The translations under genes were made by a program, and so were the position numbers. From Pyxidicoccus sp. MSG2 (lineage in GTDB: Bacteria; Myxococcota; Myxococcia; Myxococcales; Myxococcaceae), in the NCBI RefSeq assembly GCF_026626705.1, contig NZ_JAPNKC010000001.1, forward strand, positions 10,998,001-11,062,000: a stretch of DNA of 64,000 nt, read 5' to 3'. The notes below the pieces were generated by a model, which was given only the letters and a program-made list of their open reading frames with translations, had not been told where the DNA came from and did not search any database. This document shows, piece after piece, positions 25,510 to 35,800 of the stretch (positions are counted from its first letter, which is position 1; each line of letters starts with the position of its first letter).

Positions 25510-26558
25510 TGCGCACGTTGCGTCCGTTGCTGAAGGCGGCCGTGCTGGCCTCGCTCACAATCTCCCTGGCGGCCTGTACGGAGCAGGCCACGGCCCGCAT
25601 CAATGACGCGGCTGGCAACCCGGACGGCGGCGTGGACTGCGCGGCGGCGGGCCGGAACGACGAGATACGGCTCGCGCTCGCGCCCGCGTGCGAAGGCTGC
25701 CACCTCACCGGCAACAAGCCCTTCTTCGCCTCGCTCACCGCGTTCGAGAGCGGGCTCGTCTACAACGAGCGGTACGTGAAGCGGGGGGACCCGGGGAACA
25801 GCCTGCTGGTCCAGATGCTCAAGGGCGTGGCCCCCGGAAGCTATGCCCAGATGCCGCCGGGCCAGCGCTATGACGAGCTCGTCGCCAGCGGCCGCGTCAC
25901 GCTGACTGTCGCGCAGGTGGAGGCGTGGATTCGCGACCTGCCGGCTCCGCCCGAGCAACTGGAGGCACCGTCGCCCGAGGAGTTCCGCGTCCGCCGGCTG
26001 TCCGCCGAGGAGATGGTGGTGGTCCTGATGGACCAGCTCGGGCTGGCGCTCGAGGACTTCGTCAGCACCAGCGACCCCAACTGGCGCAACCGGGCGTACG
26101 TGGTGAACTGGAACAAGTTCTTCGTGTGGCCCGGTGACTGGTCGCCCGGCATCTCCGGCGAGTACGTCTCCGACCCGCGCACCGTCGAGCGCTTCGAGGC
26201 GCTGGGCGGGGGCAACTCGCTCCTGTACCGCAAGAAGGACGTGAGCTTCGGCCCCTCCGCCGCGCAGGCGCTGGTGCAGATGTCGCAGGCCTGGTGCGCG
26301 CGCGCGGTGGACAAGGCGAGCAACAAGGCGGTGCTGCGCTACGTGGCGCTCGCCGACACCTCCACCAAGAACCCGGACGCGGTGCAGAAGAACCTGCGCT
26401 ACCTCTACCTGCGCATGCTCGGACAGCCGCCCCCGGACGCGGAAGCGAAGGCGCTGTACGAGCAGGTCTACCTCCCGCTCGAGGCGCAGAGCACGCGCCT
26501 GGGCTGGATTGGCGTCTGCGCGGCGCTCATCCGTCACCCGCTGTGGATTACCTACTGA
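25509..26558 (+). CDS. CxxCH-containing lipoprotein (cytochrome-like)
   Basis: A 349-residue predicted lipoprotein (ISLAAC, Cys23) with an early haem-attachment motif C61-E-G-C-H65 in ALAPACEGCHLTGNKPFF, then MPPGQRYDELVASGRV as in planctomycete-type cytochrome c domains and VAQVEAWIRDL. The C-terminal half (EFRVRRLSAEEMVVVLMDQLGL; YLYLRMLGQPPPDAEAKALYEQVY) resembles DUF1549-type helical repeats. Its ATG overlaps the stop of the previous gene, so the two are translated together. No measured redox role; haem binding is inferred from the motif. Confidence 0.72.
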   Translation: MRTLRPLLKAAVLASLTISLAACTEQATARINDAAGNPDGGVDCAAAGRNDEIRLALAPACEGCHLTGNKPFFASLTAFESGLVYNERYVKRGDPGNSLLVQMLKGVAPGSYAQMPPGQRYDELVASGRVTLTVAQVEAWIRDLPAPPEQLEAPSPEEFRVRRLSAEEMVVVLMDQLGLALEDFVSTSDPNWRNRAYVVNWNKFFVWPGDWSPGISGEYVSDPRTVERFEALGGGNSLLYRKKDVSFGPSAAQALVQMSQAWCARAVDKASNKAVLRYVALADTSTKNPDAVQKNLRYLYLRMLGQPPPDAEAKALYEQVYLPLEAQSTRLGWIGVCAALIRHPLWITY

Positions 26559-26570
26559 GCCGAGGACCCC

Positions 26571-28150
26571 ATGCCGAACACCTCTCGACGCACGCTGCTC
26601 AAGTGGGCCCTCGGAGCAGGGCAGTTCGCGCTCCTCGAACGCGCGGGGCTCCTCGGCTCCGGCACCGCGCGCGCCGCGGTCTCCTCGGATGCCCCCTCCC
26701 GGCTCGTGGTGCTCTACATCCCGGGGGGCTACCGGCCGAATTACTACTTCACCCCGCTGGAGGACGCGGACATTCCGCTCTGCGTCCCGGCGCCGCCGGC
26801 TACAACGGCGAGCCCGTCTTCTTCGACGCGAGCAAGGTGGTGAACCTCGCGCCCGCGAGCGGCGCCTACAAGCCGCTGCGGACCTGGCAGTCGTGGAATC
26901 CCCAGGACCCTGCCGCGCGTGGCAGCTACAGCCCGCTCATGTATGGCTTCACGCACTTCGCGCTGCATGAGCAGTTGAGCGTGTTGCACGGCGTGGACCA
27001 GGGCACCAATGACCACGCGAGCGCCTTCATCTCCGCGATGTGCGGTGTCGCCGGTGCGGACTACCGGGCGCCCGCCGTCCACTCGGTCATCGCGAACCAC
27101 CTGTATGAGAAGCACCGCGAGAGCCGGCCGCTGCCGTTCGTGGTCGTCTCCGGAGACCGGGGCACACCGGTGGGTATGGGGTTGCCCTCCCACGCCTCGC
27201 CCGTTCGTGTGCCCTCCATCGAGGCGCTCAAGCCGATGTTGTCCGCGAAGCCCTCGGACAACGCCTGGTGGACGGGGCTGGATGCGCGCACCGAGGGGCC
27301 CGAATTGAACGCGCGCGGCCAGCCCACCGGGAGCAACCTGAAGACGACGACGGTGGAGCGCTTCTCGCTCTCGCGCGCCCAGCAGTTCCTGGGCCGCTCG
27401 ACGGCGAAGGTGGACAACTACCTGGAGGGCCTGCACGGCTCGCTGTCGTCCGTCTCCCGCGTGCTGGCGACGGATGTCGTGTCCCTGCTGGAGGGCACCA
27501 AGGGCATCGACGCGCTGAAGACGAACCGTCCCGCGTACCTGTCGAGCTACCTGAACGAGACCTTCACGTACACGTTCGGCCTGGCGAACTTCCACCTCAC
27601 CGGGCTCGACCCGCGGATGGACATGGCGCTGCGCCTGCTCAAGTCGGACCTGTGCACCTCGGTGCATGTGTCGCTGCAGCTGGACTTCGACACCCACAAC
27701 GGCCATGGCCATGGCTATAGCTGCGCGCATGGCCGCGGGCTGATGGACTGCGTCGCGCGCTTCCTGGGAGAGCTCAAGGCCTCGCCCGCGCCCGGCAAGC
27801 CGGGCAAGACGCTGCTCGACGACACGCTGGTGCTGGTGATGAGCGAGTTCGGCCGGAGCTGGGCCTCCCGCGGAAGCGACGGCACCTACTCCCTGCCGGA
27901 TGACCACCACCCCTACACCTCGGTCTGCTTCGCGGGTGGAAACGTGGCTGGGAATCGGCAGGTGGGCTCGTACACGACGCGCGGGCTCGGAGTCCCGGTG
28001 GACATCGTCGAGGAGAATGGCCAGCCCTCGAAGCGCGTGCCCAGGTCCGCGGATGCCGTCACCACCGCGCTGCGAATCATGGGCATGGACACACACGAAT
28101 TCTTCATCCCCGGCGGCTACGGCGAGGTGGTGGGACTTCGGAAGGCGTAG
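26571..28150 (+). pseudogene. Tat-exported DUF1501 protein, frameshifted
   Basis: The start (SRRTLLKWALGAGQF) is a twin-arginine signal, followed by SRLVVLYIPGGYRPNYYF. Frame 26571 then runs out at 26843, while the rest of the protein continues in another frame from about 26790 (AGYNGEPVFFDASKVVNL) to 28150. The two frames meet at the CCC run at 26786-26788; one more C there would restore a single frame of about 526 residues. The C-terminal half shows DTLVLVMSEFGRSW and DDHHPYTSVCFAGGN, as in DUF1501/sulfatase-like proteins. Either a true frameshift or a homopolymer error. It is 12 bases downstream of the haem lipoprotein and in the same operon. Confidence 0.78.
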
Positions 28151-28313
28151 CTTTGGACGTCTTCACCTGTGCAGGGGCGGGTCTGGGCGGGCGATTCCCT
28201 CTCACTCACGGAGCGGGTACTATCGCAATCCCTGAAATGCCAGGTCGAGTCGCTCGACCCCACCCAAGCCGCGTCTTCCATGAGCCCGCTGGTTGACGCG
28301 AGAGGTGCCGAAG

Positions 28314-29696
28314 ATGGCCAGTGAGTACACCCATGGAATGGTGGAGCAGGCGCGGGCCCACGCCGGAAAACCTCCGGGGCTGTACCGGCTCTGCCTCGCC
28401 GAAATGTGGGAGCGCGCGGCCTACTACGGCATGCGTGGGCTCCTGGTCCTCTTCCTGACGGTCAAGACGCAGGGAGGGCTTGGCTGGTCCACCGGGGACG
28501 CGCTCTCGTTCTACGGCATCTTCACCCTCCTCGTGTCCCTGCTGCCCATTCCTGGTGGCATCCTCGCGGACTGGTTGCTCGGACCCCGCAAGGCGGTCGT
28601 CCTGGGGGGCATGATGATGCTGGTGGGCTACCTGCTGCTGGCGCTGCCCGCGGAGCCCGCGGTCTACCTGGGCCTGGGCTCGCTCATCCTCGGCAGTGGT
28701 TTCTTCAAACCGAGCATGCCCGTCCTCCTCGGGGAACTGTACCCGGAGGGGGCAACGCAACGGGACGGTGGCTTCACCCTCTACTATCTGGGGGTCAGAA
28801 TCGGCGCCGTCCTGGGATCATTCGTCTGTGGCATCGTGGGCGAGGTCCTGGGCTGGCATTGGGGCTTCGGCGCCGCGGGTGCATTCATGCTCCTGGGACT
28901 GGTGACCTTCCTGAAGGCTCCGGTCGGACGGGTGATGCCGTCGAGGCCGGATTCCGTGTCATTGACAGCATCACCGGCCTCGAGCGGGAGCGGAAGCCGC
29001 GGCCTCACTCACGAGAGCCGGGGCCGGTCTGGCATCATCGCCATCCTTGGAGTGTTCGTGCTCGTGTTCTGGACGTGTTTCGAATTGTCCAGCGGACCGA
29101 TCAACCGGACGCCGACGATCAGCTGGACCTTGTTCGGCGTGGAAGCCTCAGCGGGCATGTTCGAGAAATCGGGCTTCGGGTTCATCCTTCTGCTGGCGCC
29201 CCTGCTCGTGGTGCTGTGGAACGTGCTGGCGGCACGCGGCAGGGCCCCGAGTCCTCCAGTCAAGATGGGGTTGGGCTTCCTCCTCATGGCGCTGGGCTTC
29301 GCCTTCATGTTCGGCGCGTGGAAGGAACACCAACTGTCGGGCCAGGCGTCCGTGGCGTGGCTCCTCATGACGCACCTGTTCGTCACCCTGGCGGAGCTGT
29401 GCATTTCACCGATAGCCCTGTCGATGGTGACCCGGCTGGCTCCGGCGCGCTTCCCGTCCCTGACGGTGGGCATCTGGTTCCTGTTGCCCGTGGTGGCCAA
29501 CATGCTGGTAGCCATCCTCGCCCGCGGCTCGGAAAGCCTCGACCTGTTGCTCTTCACGGGCGTCGCCACGGTGGCGGGGGGCGCACTCCTGCTCGCCCTC
29601 GCCCCCGTACTCCAGCGGTGGCTGCGCGACGCAACCACCGCCACGAGCCCTTCCCCTGTAGCCCCAGAGCCGGGTCCAGCCCACCCGGCGCCATGA
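28314..29696 (+). CDS. POT/PTR family proton-coupled peptide transporter
   Basis: A 460-residue transporter with about twelve TM segments. The N-terminal motif LAEMWERAAYYGMRGLLVLF is the E-x-x-E-R-x-x-Y-Y-G proton/peptide coupling signature of the POT family, and LLPIPGGILADWLLGPRKAVV is the loop 2-3 motif. A hydrophilic central loop (residues about 205-240) splits the two bundles. Such carriers import di- and tripeptides with protons, which fits a bacterium feeding on prey protein. GAGAGG precedes the ATG at 28314; the TTG at 28293 would also be open. Convergent with the CARDB gene across a strong hairpin. Confidence 0.9.
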   Translation: MASEYTHGMVEQARAHAGKPPGLYRLCLAEMWERAAYYGMRGLLVLFLTVKTQGGLGWSTGDALSFYGIFTLLVSLLPIPGGILADWLLGPRKAVVLGGMMMLVGYLLLALPAEPAVYLGLGSLILGSGFFKPSMPVLLGELYPEGATQRDGGFTLYYLGVRIGAVLGSFVCGIVGEVLGWHWGFGAAGAFMLLGLVTFLKAPVGRVMPSRPDSVSLTASPASSGSGSRGLTHESRGRSGIIAILGVFVLVFWTCFELSSGPINRTPTISWTLFGVEASAGMFEKSGFGFILLLAPLLVVLWNVLAARGRAPSPPVKMGLGFLLMALGFAFMFGAWKEHQLSGQASVAWLLMTHLFVTLAELCISPIALSMVTRLAPARFPSLTVGIWFLLPVVANMLVAILARGSESLDLLLFTGVATVAGGALLLALAPVLQRWLRDATTATSPSPVAPEPGPAHPAP

Positions 29697-29818
29697 AGCA
29701 GCAGGCGTCAGGGCACTCGCTTCCCTCGATTACCGGCTCATGAGTCGCGAGCCAAGACATCCCCAGCCCCAGCGGGACGAGTCCGCCCGGAGCGGCAGCC
29801 ACGGGACCGGAAACAATG

Positions 29819-29869
29819 CGGCCCGGCGCGCGCGGCGTCCCTGAGCGAGGGACGCCGCGGGCCGGGCCG
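29819..29869. terminator. Bidirectional hairpin terminator
   Basis: Inner perfect 11-bp stem GCGGCGTCCCT / AGGGACGCCGC (loop GAGCG at 29843-29847) extended by an outer 9-bp stem CGGCCCGGC / GCCGGGCCG. It lies between the convergent transporter and CARDB-repeat genes and would serve both. No T-run on either side. Confidence 0.65.
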
Positions 29870-29892
29870 TGGCCGGCGAGGCTAACTGTCCG

Positions 29893-32800
29893 TCAGGGCG
29901 TGACGGAGACGAGCGTGCCCGCCAGGGAGTTGTTGTCCTCGAGGAACTCGGAGACGGCGCCGTACGTGTCCGCCGCGGCGCCCACGTACCAGGAGCCGGT
30001 GGTGGGCGCGTAGGCGTTCACCGAGCGGGAGCGGGTGACGCACTGGCCCGCGTTGAGCGACACCCCCGTCACCGTGCCCAGAAGGAAGTCCTCGGGCGGC
30101 AGCGGCGCCACCGGCGGGCGGATGACGTTGTCCGAGGAGAAGAAGAGGTCCACGTCCGTGACGGCCGCGGCCTGCCCCCGGTTGCACACCGTGAAGCTGA
30201 CGGTGAACGCCGCCCCCTGCCGCACGCTGGAGGCCGAGGTCACCGAGGTGATGACCAGGTCCGGCTTGTTGCCCACGCCGATGCGGCTGGCCGCCAGGGT
30301 GTTGTTGTCCTCGATGAGCTCCGCGCGGCTGCCGGCGGGGTCCACCACCGCGCCCAGGAACCAGGCTCCGTCCGGCCCTCCCGGCGCCGTCACGGTCAGC
30401 GTCCTGCTCGCGCAGGCACCCACGTTGAGCGAGATGCCCGTCACCGTGCCCAGGTAGGTGTCCTCGATCGGCAGGTAGGGCACCGGCGGGCGGATGGTGT
30501 TGTCCGAGGACAGATACAGGTCCACGTCCGCGGTGCCGCTCTGCTGACCCCGGTTGCACACGGTGACGCTGGTGCTGAACGTGTTGCCCTGCCTGACGCT
30601 GTACGGCCCGGTGACGGCCGTGACGACGAAGTCCGGCAGGTTGCCCACTCCAATGCGGTTGCCCGTGAGGAGGTTGTTGTCCTCGATGAGCTCCAGGGAG
30701 TTGTTGCGGGGGTCCGCCACCGCCCCCAGGGAGTACGCACCGTCCATCACCCCGGGCGATATGGCGCTCACGCTCCTGCTGACGCACTGGCCGGCGGTGA
30801 GCGTCACCCCCGGCACCGTGCCCAGAAAGAAGTCCTCGGGCGGCAGCGGGGCCTCTGGCGGCCGGATGACGCTGTCCGCGGACAGGTACAGGTCCACGTC
30901 CACGGTGCCGCTCTGCTGGCCACGGTTGCAGAAGACGACGCTCGCGCTGAAGGAGGTGTTGGGCTTGACGCTGTAGGGGCCGGTGACGGAGGTGATGACG
31001 AAGTCGGGCCGGTTGCCCACGCCGATGCGGTAGCCGGAGGAAGCGTTGTTGTCCTCGATGAGCTCCAGGCGGTTGTTGGACGGGTCCACCACGGCGCCCA
31101 GGTGGTAGGCACCCTGGAGGCCCGGGGGCGGCAGCCAGGCCGGGCCCGTCACCTGCACGGTGGCGCACTGACCCTGCATGAGCCAGCCCGTGGGGACGTT
31201 GCCCACGAAGGCGTCCTCCATCGGTCCCGGCCCGGTGTTGGTCCGGATGGTGGCGTCAGCGGACAGGTAGAGCTCCACCTGGGAGTCACCGGAGGTGGTG
31301 CCCTGGTTGCAGACCGTCACCTGTGCGGTGAGGGACTGGCCGTCCTGGACGCTGGTGGGGCCCTTTACGCTGGTGACGACGAAGTCGGGAGCGTTGCCCA
31401 CGCCGATGCGGTAGCCGGAGGAGGCGTTGTTGTCCTCGATGAGCTCCACGCGGTTGTTGGTCGGGTCCACCACGGCGCCCAGGTGGTAGGCACCCTGGAG
31501 GCCCGGAGGCGGCAGGTAGGCCGAGCCCTGGATGGGGACGGTGGCGCACTGGCCCGGGTAGAGCCAGCCCGTGGGCATGTTGCCCACGAAGGAGTCCTCC
31601 ATCGGCCCCGGCCCGGTGTTGGTCCGGATGGTGGCGTCGGTGGACAGGTAGAGCTCCACCTGGGAGTCACCGGACTGGGTGCCCTGGTTGCAGACCGTCA
31701 CCTGTGCGGTGAGGGACTGGCCGTCCTGGACGCTGGTGGGCCCGGTGATGGAGGTGATGACGAAGTCGGGCGCGTTGCCCACGCCGATGCGGTAGCCGGA
31801 CGAGGTGTTGTTGTCCTCGATGAGCTCCTGGCGGTTGTTGGACGGGTCCACCACGGCGCCCAGGTGGTAGGCACCCTGGAGGCCCGGAGGCGGCAGGTAG
31901 GCCCAGCCCTGGACGGGGACGGTGGCGCACCGGCCCGGGAAGAGCATGTCCGTGGGGGAGCCACCTACGAAGGAGTCCTCCATTGGCCCCGGCCCGGTGT
32001 TGGGCCGGATGGTGGCGTTGGCGGACAGGTAGAGCTCCACGAAGGAGCTATCCGGCTGGGTGCCGTGGTTGCAGACCGTCACCTGAGCGGTGAGGGGCTG
32101 GCCGTCCTGGACGCTGGTGGGGCCGGTGACGGAGGTGATGACGAAGTCGGGAGCGTTACCCACGCCGATGCGGTAGCCGGACGAGGCGTTGTTGTCCTCG
32201 ATGAGCTCCTGGTGGTTGTTGTACGGGTCCACCACGGCACCCAGGTGGTAGGCACCCTGGAGTCCCGGAGGCGGCAGGTATGCCGAGCCCTGGATGGAGA
32301 CGGTGGCGCACTGGCCCTGCATGAGCCAGCCCGAGGGGATGCTGCCGACGAAGGAGTCCTCCATCGGCCCCGGCCCGGTGTTGGTCCGGATGACGCTGTC
32401 GGCGGACAGGTAGAGCTCCACCATGGCGTCACCGGACTGGGTGCCGTGGTTGCAGACCGTCACCTGCGCGGTGAGGGACTGGGCGTCCTGGACGCTGGTG
32501 GGCCCGGTGACGGAGGTGATGACGAAGTCGGGAGCGTTGCCCACGCCGATGCGGTAGCCGGAGGAGGAGTTGTTGTCCTCGATGAGCTCCTGGCGGTTGT
32601 TGGACGGGTCCACCACGGCGCCCAGGTGGTAGGCGCCCTGGAGGCCCGGAGGAGGCGGGTAGGCCGGGCCCGTCACCTGCACGGTGGCGCACTGGCCCTG
32701 CATGAGCCAGCCCGTGGGGATGCTGCCGACGAAGGCGTCCTCTATCGGCCCCGGCCCGGTGTTGGGCCGGATGGTGGCGTCGGTGGACAGGTAGAGCTCC

Positions 32801-35800
32801 ACCTGGGCGTCACCGGAGGAGGTGCCCTGGTTGCAGACCGTCACCTGTGCGGTGAGGAACTGGCCGTCCTGGGCGCTGGTGGGGCCCTTTACGCTGGTGA
32901 CGACGAAGTCGGGAGCGTTGCCCACGCCGATGCGGTAGCCGGAGGAGGAGTTGTTGTCCTCGATGAGCTCCTGGCGGTTGTTGGACGGGTCCGCCACGGC
33001 GCCCAGGTGGTAGGCACCCTGGAGGCCCGGGGGCGGCAGGTAGGCCCAGCCCTGGACGGGGACGGTAGCGCACCGGCCCGGGAACAGCATGTCAGTGGAG
33101 GCGCCACCTACGTAGGAGTCCTCCATCGGCCCCGGCCCGGTGTTGGTCCGGATGGTGGCGTCAGCGGACAGGTAGATCTCCACGAAGGAGCTATCCGGTT
33201 GGGTGCCGTGGTTGCAGACCGTCACCTGCGCGGTGAGGGGCTGACCGTCCTGGACGCTGGTGGGGCCGGTGACGGAGGTGATGACGAAGTCGGGAGCACT
33301 GCCCACGCCGATGCGGTAGCCGGACGAGGCGTTGTTGTCCTCGATGAGTTCCTGGCGGTTGTTGGTGGGGTCCACCACGGCGCCCAGGTGGTAGGCACCC
33401 TGGAGGCCTGGGGGAGGCAGGTAGGCCCAGCCCTGGACGGGGACGGTGGCGCATTGGCCCTGGTAGAGCCAGCCCGAGGGGATGCCGCCGACGAAGGAGT
33501 CCTCCATCGGCCCCGGCCCGGTGTTGGGCCGGATGGTGGCGTCGGTGGACAGGTAGAGCTCCACCAGGGCGTCACCGGACTGGGTGCCCTGGTTGCAGAC
33601 CGTCACCTGCGCGGTGAGGGACTGGCCGTCCTGGACGCTGGTGGGACCGGTGACGGAGGTGATGACGAAGTCGGGAGCGCTGCCCACGCCGATGCGGTAG
33701 CCGGACGAGGCGTTGTTGTCCTCGATGAGCTCCTGGCGGTTGTTGGACGGGTCCACCACGGCGCCCAGGTGGTAGGCACCCTGGAAGGCCGGGGGAGGCA
33801 GGTAGGCTGAGCCCTGGATGGGGACGGTGGCGCATTGGCCCTGGTAGAGCCAGCCCGAGGGGATGCCGCCGACGAAGGAGTCCTCCATCGGCCCCGGCCC
33901 GGTGTTGGGCCGGATGGTGGCGTCGGTGGACAGGTAGAGCTCCACCAGGGCCTCACCGGACTGGGTGCCCTGGTTGCAGACCGTCACCTGCGCGGTGAGG
34001 GGCTGGCCGTCCTGGACGCTGGTGGGGCCGGTGACGGAGGTGATGACGAAGTCGGGCCAGCTGCCCACGCCGATGCGGTAGCCGGAGGAGGAGTTGTTGT
34101 CCTCGATGAGCTCCAGGCGGTTGTTGGACGGGTCCACCACGGCGCCCAGGTGGTAGGCACCCTGGAGGCCTGGGGGAGGCAGGTAGGCCCAGCCCTGGAC
34201 GGGGACGGTGGCGCATTGGCCCTGGTAGAGCCAGCCCGAGGGGATGCCGCCGACGAAGGAGTCCTCCATCGGCCCCGGCCCGGTGTTGGGCCGGATGGTG
34301 GCGTCGGTGGACAGGTAGAGCTCCACCAGGGCCTCACCGGACTGGGTGCCCTGGTTGCAGACCGTCACCTGCGCGGTGAGGGGCTGGCCGTCCTGGACGC
34401 TGGTGGGGCCGGTGACGGAGGTGATGACGAAGTCGGGCCAGCTGCCCACGCCGATGCGGTAGCCGGAGGAGGAGTTGTTGTCCTCGATGAGCTCCTGGAG
34501 GTTGTTGGACGGGTCCACCACGGCGCCCAGGTGATAGGCGCCCTCGGTGCCCGGGGGAGGCAGGTTGGCCCAGCCCTGGATGGAGACGGTGACGCACCGG
34601 CCCTGGAAGAGCCAGCCCGTGGGGATGCTGCCGACGAAGGAGTCCTCCATCGGCCCCGGCCCGGTGTTGGTCCGGATGGTGGCGTCGGCGGACAGGTAGA
34701 GCTCCACCTGGGCGTCACCGGGGGAGGTGCCCTGGTTGCAGACCGTCACCTGCGCGGTGAGGGACTGGGCGTTCTGGACGCTGGTGGGGCCGGTGACGGA
34801 GGTGATGACGAAGTCGGGGGCGCTACCCACGCCGATGCGGTAGCCGGAGGAGGAGTTGTTGTCCTCGATGAGCTCCTGGAGGTTGTTGGACGGGTCCACC
34901 ACGGCACCCAGGTGGTAGGCACCCTGGAGGCCCTGGGGAGGCAGCCAGGCCTGGCCCTGGATGGAGACGGTGGCGCACCGGCCCTGGAAGAGCCAGCCGG
35001 TGGGGATGCTGCCGACGAAGGAGTCCTCCATCGGCCCCGGCCCGGTGTTGGGCTGGATGTAGCCATCCTCGGACAGGTAGAGCTCCACCTGGGAGTCACC
35101 GGAGGTGGTGCCCTGGTTGCAGACCGTCACCTGCGCGGTGATCGGCTGGCCGTCCTGGACGCTGGTGGGGCCGGTGACGGAGGTGATGACGAAGTCGGGA
35201 GCGAGGCCCACGCCGATGCGGTAGCCGGACGAGGTGTTGTTGTCCTCGATGAGCTCGTCCTGCACGTGCTGCGGGTCCACCACCGCGCCCAGGTGGTAGG
35301 CGCCCTCGGTGCCCGGGGGAGGCAGGTAGGCCTGGCCCTGGACGGGGACGGTGGCGCACTGGCCCGGGAAGAGCATGTCGGAGGGGGCTCCGCCCACGAG
35401 CATGTCCTCCTGCGGCCCCGGTCCGCCGGAGGGCTGGATGAATTCATCGGCGGACAGGTACAGCTCCACCTGGGAGGAACCCGGGGTGGTGCCCTGGTTG
35501 CAGACCGTCACCCGCGCCGCGAGGCTCTGGCCGGACTGCACGCTGGTGGGGCCCTCCACGGCGGTGACGAGGAAGTCCGGCCCGTAGCCCACGCCCATGG
35601 GCCCGCTGAGCCGCGAGTTGTTGCTCTCGTCGGACTCGAACTCGATGTCGTAGGGGTCGGCGAGCGCCCCCAGGTACCACGCGCCTTCCGACGGCGCGGG
35701 GCTCACCGAGACGGTGCGCGTGTCGCACGCTCCGGGAGGCAGGTAGCCCAGGTACTCGTTCCCGCCCCAGAAGTCCGTGGCGATGGACAGGTTGCTGTCA

